Shown one piece after another: positions 9,231-16,049 of a DNA stretch of 29,429 nucleotides (the first letter of the stretch is position 1; each line of letters begins with the position of its first letter). Location: assembly GCA_902495355.1 (NCBI GenBank), contig CABUWV010000021.1, positions 1-29,429 of the forward strand. Direction: 5' to 3'. The position numbers were made by a program, and so were the translations under genes. The notes below the pieces were generated by a model. That model did no database searches. It was not told the origin of the DNA and saw nothing but the letters and a program-made list of their open reading frames with translations. This DNA is from an uncultured Collinsella sp. Its GTDB lineage: Bacteria > Actinomycetota > Coriobacteriia > Coriobacteriales > Coriobacteriaceae.

Positions 9231-9388
9231 TCAAACTTGCTGCTATCAAAAGTAGGGCGGATTACGGGGCTAGATTGGTGATGCCCGACCACAGCAAAAA
9301 TGGCCTTAATAAAACCGCAGGTAGATGGCTTGTTGAAATTTGTAAATTACCGGAATGGATAGAGGTTGTCAATTCAGCCCCGTAATCC
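9231..9388. repeat. Diverged inverted repeat with three-way pairing
   Basis: This lies between the two family C palindromes in the gene-free stretch 9098-9546. GGATTACGGGGCT (9259-9271) is exactly inverted at 9376-9388, and similarity extends to about 40 bases per arm with mismatches. A third segment, TAGCCCCGT (9231-9239), can also pair with ACGGGGCTA (9264-9272), so one segment has two alternative partners. No open frame or ribosome binding site is evident. The region is AT-richer than the flanks. It could be a decayed mobile element or a non-coding RNA. Confidence 0.6.
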
Positions 9389-9445
9389 GGTAGAGTTTTG
9401 AAATGATACAAACTTAGCATCAGCCAGAAATCCAATCTATAGAAA

Positions 9446-9512
9446 AGTTGCGGTGAAATAGTTCCTGTTTGGCCGTTGGATGGGCTGATTCAGGAACTAT
9501 TTCACCGCAACT
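9446..9512. repeat. Palindrome of family C, copy 2
   Basis: Arms 9446-9467 and 9491-9512 are perfect 22-base reverse complements beginning AGTTGCGGTGAAATAG. The outer 16 bases match copy 1 at 9104, and the inner part differs but stays self-complementary. It lies just beyond the stop of the minus-strand zinc-ribbon gene and could end its transcript, although no strong T tract follows. Confidence 0.8.
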
Positions 9513-9546
9513 CATCAGGAAACCTGGGTGTCGGGACCGCTTGTCT

Positions 9547-9783
9547 CTAGTGATTGTGTGGGCAGTTGGCACAGCAGCCGCTGGTGGCGTTGGTGCTGGA
9601 ACCACCGCTGCGCTGGTCGGTGTTGTAGAAGCCGCTGCCCTCAAACTTGATGCCGCTGGCCGAGAACGTCTTGGCCGCCGGAGCGCCGCAACTTGGGCAC
9701 ACGACCTCGGGGGTCTCGGACATGGGATGCTCAACCTCAAACACGTTGCCGCAGCTCGAGCACTTGTAATCGTAGCGCGCCAT
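9547..9783 (-). CDS. FmdB-family zinc-ribbon protein
   Basis: This is a small protein of 78 residues whose N-terminal zinc ribbon fits the FmdB/CxxC_CXXC_SSSS family. It begins MARYDYKCSSCGNVFEVEH, then has CPSCG about 25 residues on, so four cysteines can bind one zinc. The C-terminal third is Gly/Ser-rich and ends with extra Cys and His residues (GCCANCPHNH). AAAGGAAG ahead of the ATG is a good ribosome binding site. The biochemical role of the family is not settled; regulatory roles have been proposed. It is 88 bases downstream of the amylase/glucanotransferase gene on the same strand, with a hairpin between them, so co-transcription is uncertain. Confidence 0.88.
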   Translation of the reverse strand: MARYDYKCSSCGNVFEVEHPMSETPEVVCPSCGAPAAKTFSASGIKFEGSGFYNTDQRSGGSSTNATSGCCANCPHNH

Positions 9784-9805
9784 AATACTTCCTTTTCAGC
9801 ACAAA

Positions 9806-9827
9806 GCGGGCAGATCGCTCTGCCCGC
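9806..9827 (-). terminator. Hairpin between malQ fusion gene and FmdB gene
   Basis: A perfect 9-bp GC-rich stem, GCGGGCAGA (9806-9814) with TCTGCCCGC (9819-9827), has a four-base loop. On the minus strand it is followed by only TTTG, so it is a weak terminator at best. It may reduce read-through into the zinc-ribbon gene. Confidence 0.5.
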
Positions 9828-9871
9828 ATAAATTCAAACAGCTGTAACTGTACCCTATATCGGGGGTTTTA

Positions 9872-12800
9872 TCACGCTTCGCCCCAGAATCTATGGGTGT
9901 TGCGCAGGAGCTGTGCAGTTTTGCCCTCGGCGGCCGCAACGTCGGCCTCATCGGCCTGCCAGGTCCAGTTTCCCGTGGCGACACCCGGCACGTTCATTCG
10001 CGCATCGTCGCCTAGCCCCAGGATGTCCTGCAGCGGCATCATCACCAGGGGAGCGTCGCTTGCCAGCGCGTCGCCCATCAGCTTGGCCGCCACCTCAACA
10101 CCGCTCGGCTCGTCGCCGCCCGCAAAGGAACGCGTGCACCAACCGGCGAGCGTCGAGGTGTCGTGCGTCGAGGTGTACAGAATCTTGCCCGGCGTGGGAT
10201 ACACGCCGTTGCGGACGTCGTAATCGCTAAACTCCAGCACGTCCATGCCGGGGAAGCCGCAGGTCGAAGCCATGGCGCGAACGCCGGGCGTCAGGTAGCC
10301 CAGGTCCTCGGCGATAAAGTTGAGCGGCCCCAGCTCGTCATAGGCAGTCTGGAACAGGTCCTTGCCCGGACCCGCCAGCCAGCGGCCGTCAGCGCAGGCT
10401 TTGCCTGCGGGAATGCTAAAGTAGCTGTGGAATCCCAGGAAGTGGTCCAGGCGCACGCGGTCGTAGAGCGAGAACGCGCGACGCAGACGGTCCATCCACC
10501 AGCGGTAGCCGTTCTCCTTCATGTGATCCCAACGGAAGGTGGGGTTGCCCCACACCTGGCCCTCGGGCGCAAAATTGTCGGGCGGAGCGCCCGAAATCTC
10601 AATCGCCTTGCCGGTATCGGACAGCCAGAAGTTCTCGGGTTCGCTCCACGCATCTGCCGAATCGTCCGAGACATACATGGGAATATCGCCGATGACCTCG
10701 ATGCCTTTCTTGTGCGCATAGTTCATGAGCTCGCACCAGGCCAGGTCAAAGCGGTACTGCATGTACGCCTGAAGCTCTGCCTCGTCGTGGAAACGCTTGT
10801 CGTCAATCAGATGCTCGTTGTAGCGCGCGACATCCGCCGGCCAATCGTGGCGCGACTCGCCCTCAAAGTGCTTCTTGACGGCCATGTAGACGCAGTACTT
10901 CTCGAGCCAATCGGCGTTGCGATGCTTAAACGCCGTGTAGAGCGGGTCTGCATCCTCGCCGCCACGGGCCTTCCAGGTCTCAAAGTCGGCCGCCAGCTCC
11001 TCTTGGCTTTCGGGCAGCAGGTCAATATTGCCCGCAAAGGCCGAAGGCCCAGCGTAAGGGGAGCGGAAGAAGTCCGTCGGGTTGACAGGCAGGACCTGCC
11101 AGTAGCGCATGCCCATAGCGGCCAGATGGTCGATAAAGCGACGCGTGGGTGCGCCGATCGTGCCGGGCTTGCCGTCGTCGGTGGGTACCGAGGTTATATG
11201 GCACACGACGCCCGCACCGTGATCGAGCGGCTCCTGCAGGCGCTGCTCGGCATGGTGATAGATGATCGACGAGCCCAACGGATACAGATCGAGCGTGACC
11301 GTACCGTTGTGGATCTCGCACTCGTGACCGCTGATCACGTCACTCGCGCATTCGCCGAGCGCCGGAATCGTCACGCGGTGCGAATTGCGCAGGCTACGGT
11401 TGATGATAACCGTCGCAGACTCGCCATCCTTGCCCGTGCGGTTGTATGCCAGTACCTCGTCGTTGAGCGCGAAGGCCTTGATCTCGCCGTCAATCATAAA
11501 TGGCAATGCGCGGCGTACGGCGGAGGCGTTCTTGACAATAGCCAGCGTGTCGAAGTCGTGCAGTTGGTCCTTGGTCGGTAGGGTGCGGCGGTTGCCCGGA
11601 TCGGTAAGGCCCTCCAGGCCGTACTCGTCGCCGTAGTAGATCGAAGGCACACCGGGGAAGGTCATCTGCATGAGCGTGGCGAGCCAAAAGCGGCTCTTGG
11701 CCAGTCCCATCGCGTTCTCGTCCAGGCGCCATTTGCTGCGTTCGCACTCGGGCAGCTGCGACTCGTCGGGGCCGCCGCCGAGCACCGATATGATGCGCGG
11801 ACGGTCATGGCTCGAAAGCAGATTGAGCGCGCAGGACAATGCCTCGCTCGGGTAGTTCTCGCGCAGGGTCTCGATGTCCTCGGCAGCTTGGTAGGCGTTT
11901 TTGTAGCCCATCAAAAAGCCGATGACCATGTCGCGGAAGGGATAATCCATGGCAGAGTCCAGCTCGGAGCCCTGCAGGTAGCGGCGCAGATGGCCGTAGC
12001 TAATCTTGTTGGAGGCGTCTTCCCAGACTTCGCCGAGCAACAGTGCATCAGGCTTTTCGGCAAGTACGGCCTTTTTGATCTCGGCCAGGAAGTCGTCGGA
12101 AAGCTCGTCAGCGACGTCCAAGCGCCAGCCATGAGCGCCGGCACGTAGCCATTTACGGATCACGCCGTCCTTGCCCAGGAGCCGCTCGCGCACCAGCTCG
12201 GACTTCTCGTTGATGGCCGGCATGTTGCCCACGCCCCACCAGCAGTCGTACGAGCCGTCCTCGTGGAAGGTAAACGCATCGCGCCACGGCGAATCCTCGC
12301 TTTGCCAGGCACCCACGCCGGGGTAGTTGCCGTAGCGGTTGAAATAGATCGAGTCGTCGCCCGTGTGGTTGAAGACACCGTCCAGGATGATGGAGATGCC
12401 CAGCTTCTCGGCTGCTTGGCACAGCTCGGTAAAGTCACGCTCGGTGCCCAGGATCGGGTCGATCTTGGTGTAGTCGGCCGTGTCGTAGCGGTGGTTGCTC
12501 GCGGCTTCAAAGATGGGGTTGAGGTAGATGGTCGTAAAGCCCAGCTCGGCGATGCGGGGCAGGTCTTCCTGGATGCCCTTGAGCGAGCCGCCGTAGAAGT
12601 CCCAGGTCTTGATGGAGCCGTCCTCGGCGCGCTCGTACACGGGCGGCTCGTTCCAGTCCTCGACCATGCGGCGCTGGATTCCTTTGCGCGGTTTTTCAAC
12701 TTCGGTAAGCGTGCGCTCGCGCCAGTTTTCGTCGCGGGCATAGCGGTCGGGGAAGATCTGGTAGACCATGCCACGCTCGTACCACTCGGGACGAACTTTG

Positions 12801-13168
12801 CGGTGCTTGTAGACGGTGATCTGGAAGGACGGGACCTCGGCGTAGTTGTAAGTTACGCCCTCGCCACCGGTGCGACCCTGCGGTGCGCCCAGGCGGACCT
12901 CGGGCTGGCCCTCGATATTGCAGATAAAGCTGTACCAGATAAGACAGGGCTCGGTGCACTCAAGCTCTACGGTAAATATGCCGTCGCCCTCGTGCGTCAT
13001 GGGATACAGAGACTCACCGATCTCATCGACCCAGGTGCGCAGCGTAAGCGTTGCCTGGTTGGGGTCGGCATCCTCCAAAATCACCGAGAGCGAAACGGAA
13101 GTTCCAGTGGTCACAGCGCCAAACGGAGTGCGAAACTGCGGCAGACGGCTGTTGTGAATCAATCTCAT
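9872..13168 (-). CDS. malQ: GH13 amylase-type / GH77 4-alpha-glucanotransferase fusion
   Basis: This 1098-residue cytosolic protein (no signal peptide) joins two enzymes. Residues 1 to about 630 form a neopullulanase/alpha-amylase-like GH13 unit: an N-terminal beta domain, then a barrel with nucleophile Asp351 (GWRLDVADEL), acid Glu380 (LLGEVWEDAS) and Asp455 (LLSSHDRPR). From about 640 on is a MalQ-type GH77 domain with WQVLPVNPTDFF, nucleophile Asp908 (VRLDHFLGFH), acid Glu954 (FIAEDLGYL) and TSTHDTSTLAG. Together they could hydrolyse and disproportionate maltodextrins left by glycogen phosphorylase. Both active sites look intact. The ATG at 13168 has only a weak GGA binding site. The gene has its own promoter and TGGTAAA motifs rather than reading straight from glgA. 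Confidence 0.92.
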   Translation of the reverse strand: MRLIHNSRLPQFRTPFGAVTTGTSVSLSVILEDADPNQATLTLRTWVDEIGESLYPMTHEGDGIFTVELECTEPCLIWYSFICNIEGQPEVRLGAPQGRTGGEGVTYNYAEVPSFQITVYKHRKVRPEWYERGMVYQIFPDRYARDENWRERTLTEVEKPRKGIQRRMVEDWNEPPVYERAEDGSIKTWDFYGGSLKGIQEDLPRIAELGFTTIYLNPIFEAASNHRYDTADYTKIDPILGTERDFTELCQAAEKLGISIILDGVFNHTGDDSIYFNRYGNYPGVGAWQSEDSPWRDAFTFHEDGSYDCWWGVGNMPAINEKSELVRERLLGKDGVIRKWLRAGAHGWRLDVADELSDDFLAEIKKAVLAEKPDALLLGEVWEDASNKISYGHLRRYLQGSELDSAMDYPFRDMVIGFLMGYKNAYQAAEDIETLRENYPSEALSCALNLLSSHDRPRIISVLGGGPDESQLPECERSKWRLDENAMGLAKSRFWLATLMQMTFPGVPSIYYGDEYGLEGLTDPGNRRTLPTKDQLHDFDTLAIVKNASAVRRALPFMIDGEIKAFALNDEVLAYNRTGKDGESATVIINRSLRNSHRVTIPALGECASDVISGHECEIHNGTVTLDLYPLGSSIIYHHAEQRLQEPLDHGAGVVCHITSVPTDDGKPGTIGAPTRRFIDHLAAMGMRYWQVLPVNPTDFFRSPYAGPSAFAGNIDLLPESQEELAADFETWKARGGEDADPLYTAFKHRNADWLEKYCVYMAVKKHFEGESRHDWPADVARYNEHLIDDKRFHDEAELQAYMQYRFDLAWCELMNYAHKKGIEVIGDIPMYVSDDSADAWSEPENFWLSDTGKAIEISGAPPDNFAPEGQVWGNPTFRWDHMKENGYRWWMDRLRRAFSLYDRVRLDHFLGFHSYFSIPAGKACADGRWLAGPGKDLFQTAYDELGPLNFIAEDLGYLTPGVRAMASTCGFPGMDVLEFSDYDVRNGVYPTPGKILYTSTHDTSTLAGWCTRSFAGGDEPSGVEVAAKLMGDALASDAPLVMMPLQDILGLGDDARMNVPGVATGNWTWQADEADVAAAEGKTAQLLRNTHRFWGEA

Positions 13169-13229
13169 AATTCGGTCCAGTTCAATAGAATCACGGCCTG
13201 CGGGCCATGGGCTTTACGCACAGGATATA

Positions 13230-13259
13230 AGTATATATGTTGCACACAGGCTGTATAAA
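13230..13259 (-). promoter_or_regulatory. Probable promoter of the malQ fusion gene
   Basis: On the minus strand TTTATA (plus-strand positions 13254-13259) and TATACT (13230-13235) are 18 bases apart, four and five matches to the sigma-70-type consensus. Transcription would start near 13223, giving a leader of about 55 bases. The gene-free stretch 13169-13598 (430 bases) holds this promoter, the two motifs upstream of it, an inverted repeat and the glgA terminator. Confidence 0.6.
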
Positions 13260-13267
13260 CAACATCC

Positions 13268-13310
13268 GTTTACCATCGGCGAACGGTTGTCCTAGAAAAT
13301 CGTTTTACCA
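13268..13310 (-). promoter_or_regulatory. Two direct TGGTAAA(A)C motifs upstream of the malQ promoter
   Basis: TGGTAAAC (13268-13275) and TGGTAAAACG (13301-13310) lie on the minus strand in the same orientation. They are about 34 bases apart and start just upstream of the -35 box. The same motif forms inverted pairs between glgB and the HAD gene. The position upstream of -35 and spacing near three helical turns would fit an activator, but a repressor is not excluded. Confidence 0.5.
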
Positions 13311-13375
13311 CCCAAATTATCGCGATATTTAAAAACGTCTATACCGATACTATTTGTATCCAAACAAAAGTACTT

Positions 13376-13507
13376 CGGTTTACTACGACGAATTGAATGA
13401 TCTCAACAACAGTCATTTTGGTGATATTAAAACCGCAGCTAGAAGCGTTCTTAATTTCGAAGATTACTCGCCGTGGTCGGCCGGAGCCATTTTGTCGTAG
13501 TAAACCG
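13376..13507. repeat. Inverted repeat CGGTTTACTACGAC
   Basis: CGGTTTACTACGAC (13376-13389) is exactly inverted at 13494-13507, with about 100 bases between. It sits between the glgA terminator and the malQ-fusion promoter. It may be a protein-binding site, a remnant of a duplicated control region, or chance reuse; the sequence does not decide. Confidence 0.55.
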
Positions 13508-13529
13508 GCCCTCTTTTTAATGCGAAGTT

Positions 13530-13574
13530 CAACGCAAAAGAGGGCGCCTGGTTGGGGCGCCCTCTTTTGCGTTG
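13530..13574 (-). terminator. Strong terminator of the glycogen operon (after glgA)
   Basis: A perfect 19-bp stem, CAACGCAAAAGAGGGCGCC (13530-13548) with its complement (13556-13574), has a seven-base loop. It lies 25 bases beyond the glgA stop. The usual T run after the hairpin is missing on the minus strand. The segment AAAAGAGGGC in the stem can also pair with a second GCCCTCTTTT at 13508-13517, giving an alternative hairpin. Confidence 0.8.
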
Positions 13575-13598
13575 AGGATTTAGTTTTAATCGTCCGGA

Positions 13599-15959
13599 TT
13601 AGCGGCGCTTGCGGGCGGCCGTTGCCTTGCGGACGGAGGTCTTCTTGGTCGGAGCCTTTTCCTCGGCCGAAACGGCGGGGGAGACCGGGGTCTCCTTGGC
13701 GGGCTCGGTCTTTGCCTTAGTCTTGGGAGCGGCCTTAACCTCGGCAGCCTTCGGAGTCGGCTCGGCCTTTACTGCGGGCTTGTCCTCGGCCTTACCCTCT
13801 GCCTTGGGAGCTGCAGCCTTGGTCGTGGTCTTCTTGGCCGTCGTCGCGGCGCGTTTGCGCGTGGTGGTCTTGGCGGCCGGCTTTGCCTCGACAGCTGCCT
13901 TGGCCTCGGGCTCGGAGGGCGCCTCCTCGACCTTGACGGCGGGCTTTGCAGTAGTCTTCGGGGCCGTCTTCGCGGCGGCCTTCGTCGTAGCGGCCTTGGC
14001 CGTGGTCTTCTTGGCTGCCGTTGCCTTCTTGGTGGTTGCAGCCGTCTTCTTGGCAGCGGTCTTGGCCGGAGCCTTTGCCGCAGGCTTAGCCTCGGCGGCG
14101 GCCTTTACCTCGGGAGCAGCCTCGACCTCGTTGGCCTTCTTGGCAGCGGCGGTCGTGCGCTTGCGCGTGGTCGATGCCTTGGCAGTAGTTGCCTTGGCAG
14201 CGGTGGTCTTGCTCGCAGTGGCCTTCGTGGTCGTAGCCTTCTTAGCCGTTGCCTTGCGGGTCGTCGTCTTTTTGGTGGCAGGCTTCGCAGCGGGCTTCAC
14301 CTCAGGCTCGGGCTCGGGAGTAGCCTCGACCTTCACCTCAGGATCGGCCTTAACGGGCTTAGCTTCAGCCGGCTTCTCCTCGACCTTGGGCTCCTCAGCA
14401 GCAGCGGGCTCCTTAACGGGCGCCGCAGGCTCGGCCTCATCAGCAACCGGCTCCTCTACGGCCGTAGCAGCCTCCACAGCCGCCGGGCGCTCAATCTCCG
14501 GGTGCATAAAGAAGTACAGGTCCAGATACTTGTCGGCCGAGCGCGTCCAGCTAAAGTCCTGGCTCATGGCCTGTGTGACCAGCTGGTTCCAGGCATCGCG
14601 GTTGTCCCAGAACAGGCGTGCCGCGCGGAACACGGCGTCGCCCATCTCGTCGCCGTTAAAGTTGGTAAACGAGAAGCCCGTGCCCTCGCCGGTAAACTCG
14701 TTGTACGGCTGCACGGTGTCCTTCAGGCCACCGGTCTCGCGCACGATGGGCAGGGTGCCGTAGCGCATGGCGATGATCTGCGACAGGCCGCAGGGCTCAA
14801 ACTTCGAAGGCATCAGGAACATATCGGCGGCAGCGTACATGCGCTGCGACAGCGCGGGGTCAAACTCGATGCGCGCGGCCATGGTGCCGGGGTACTTGTC
14901 CTGGAAGTAGCGCAGACCGTCCTCGTAGTCGCGGTCGCCGGTGCCCAGCACGGCCACCTGAACGCCGCCGGACAGGATGCGGTCGAGCGCGTACATGACC
15001 AGGTCCATGCCCTTCTGGCGCGTCAGGCGCGTGACCATCACCATAAGCGGGCGGTCGTCGCGCACCTCGAGCCCCAGTTCCTCCTGCAGCTTGGCCTTGC
15101 ACACGGCCTTGCCGGAACGGTCGTCAACCGTGTAGTTGGCGGCAATGCGCTTGTCGGTTGCCGGGTCAAAGGCCGCCACGTCAATGCCGTTGAGGATGCC
15201 CTGCAGCGCGTAGGAACGCTCGCGCAGCACACCGTCCAGGCCCTCGCCAAACTCGGGCGTCTGGATCTCGTTGGCATAGGTGGGGCTCACCGTGGTAATG
15301 GCATCGGCATAGTGCAGCGCGCCCAACATGTAGTTGATGCTGCAGGCGTCGCAGCGCAACTGCGTGGCAGCCGCCGGAATATGCGCCACACCCAGGATGT
15401 CCTCCATCACGGTGTCGCTAAACTGGCCTTGGAACGCCACATTGTGGATCGAGAACACGGTCTTGACGCGGTCATAGAGCGGCAGGCCCTGGTAGAACTC
15501 GCGCAAGAACACGGGCGCCAGTGCCGTCTGCCAGTCGTTACAGTGCAGGATGTCGCACTCAAAGCCCTCGGGCAGGTGCTGCAGGCTCTCGGTAATGGCC
15601 TTGGAGAAGAACGCGAAGCGCTCGCCGTCGTCGAAGAAGCCGTACGGATAATCGCGCGCAAAGTAGCGCTCGTTGTCCACGAACATATAGGTGACGCCGT
15701 CGTGCTCGAGCTTCTCCAGCCCGCAGTACTCGTTGCGCCAGCCTAGGCTCACGTAAAAGTCGGAAAAGTGCTCCATCTGCGCCTTGTACTCGTCCTTGAT
15801 GGTGGCGTATTTGGGCACCATCACGATGACCTCGGCGCCGGCGCGTACAAGCGCCGCAGGCAGCGAGCCCGCCACGTCGCCCAGGCCACCGGTCTTAACA
15901 AACGGTGCGCACTCGGCCGAGGCAAACACGATCTGCATCTTTTTGCTGGAATCTGCCAT
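13599..15959 (-). CDS. glgA: Glycogen synthase with long Lys/Ala-rich tail
   Basis: GlgA extends alpha-1,4-glucan chains from ADP-glucose (GT5). Residues 1 to about 490 are a complete GT-B synthase: KTGGLGDVAGSLP near the N-terminus binds ADP-glucose, and EPCGLSQIIAMRYGTLP with ETGGLKDTV marks the C-terminal catalytic motif. Normal GlgA ends there at about 480 residues. This protein continues to residue 786 with a tail of almost only Ala, Lys, Thr, Pro, Glu and Val. The start at ATG 15959 is chosen because GGGAGA lies five bases ahead; ATG 15971 has no binding site. It is the last gene of glgB-glgP-glgC-glgD-glgA, 90 bases after glgD with a hairpin between, and is closed by a strong terminator. 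Confidence 0.95.
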   Translation of the reverse strand: MADSSKKMQIVFASAECAPFVKTGGLGDVAGSLPAALVRAGAEVIVMVPKYATIKDEYKAQMEHFSDFYVSLGWRNEYCGLEKLEHDGVTYMFVDNERYFARDYPYGFFDDGERFAFFSKAITESLQHLPEGFECDILHCNDWQTALAPVFLREFYQGLPLYDRVKTVFSIHNVAFQGQFSDTVMEDILGVAHIPAAATQLRCDACSINYMLGALHYADAITTVSPTYANEIQTPEFGEGLDGVLRERSYALQGILNGIDVAAFDPATDKRIAANYTVDDRSGKAVCKAKLQEELGLEVRDDRPLMVMVTRLTRQKGMDLVMYALDRILSGGVQVAVLGTGDRDYEDGLRYFQDKYPGTMAARIEFDPALSQRMYAAADMFLMPSKFEPCGLSQIIAMRYGTLPIVRETGGLKDTVQPYNEFTGEGTGFSFTNFNGDEMGDAVFRAARLFWDNRDAWNQLVTQAMSQDFSWTRSADKYLDLYFFMHPEIERPAAVEAATAVEEPVADEAEPAAPVKEPAAAEEPKVEEKPAEAKPVKADPEVKVEATPEPEPEVKPAAKPATKKTTTRKATAKKATTTKATASKTTAAKATTAKASTTRKRTTAAAKKANEVEAAPEVKAAAEAKPAAKAPAKTAAKKTAATTKKATAAKKTTAKAATTKAAAKTAPKTTAKPAVKVEEAPSEPEAKAAVEAKPAAKTTTRKRAATTAKKTTTKAAAPKAEGKAEDKPAVKAEPTPKAAEVKAAPKTKAKTEPAKETPVSPAVSAEEKAPTKKTSVRKATAARKRR
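13602..14489 (-). other. Low-complexity tail-coding region of glgA
   Basis: Codons 491-786 of glgA encode a tail with no aromatic, Leu, Ile, Met, Cys, His or Gln residue and only single Gly and Asn residues. Acidic stretches rich in Glu/Pro/Ala alternate with basic blocks such as KKTTTRKATAKKATTTK and TTTRKRAATTAKKTTTK, and it ends KATAARKRR. Similar units recur (TTRKRTTAAAKK, TTRKRAATTAKK) without exact tandem DNA repeats. The basic blocks resemble histone H1-type tails. The frame is open and continuous with the synthase, so it is not a frameshift product. Confidence 0.9.
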
Positions 15960-15982
15960 ATTGTCTCCCATGTTGCAATTCG

Positions 15983-16018
15983 AGAATAGCCGCCTGGCGC
16001 TAACCGGGCGGCTATTCT
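15983..16018 (-). promoter_or_regulatory. Intercistronic hairpin between glgD and glgA
   Basis: A perfect 12-bp stem, AGAATAGCCGCC (15983-15994) with GGCGGCTATTCT (16007-16018), has a 12-base loop. No T tract follows on the minus strand and the glgA binding site is only a few bases further on. It is more likely an RNA stability or partial-attenuation element than a full terminator. Confidence 0.65.
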
Positions 16019-16049
16019 ACATGTTACGAGCGATGTTGCGGTGCCAACG

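Noticed and set aside
13602..14489. CRISPR array or tandem repeat in the repetitive DNA near glgA
   Set aside because: The repetition is imperfect at DNA level, has no regular spacers, and is explained by a continuous Lys/Ala/Thr-rich coding frame.
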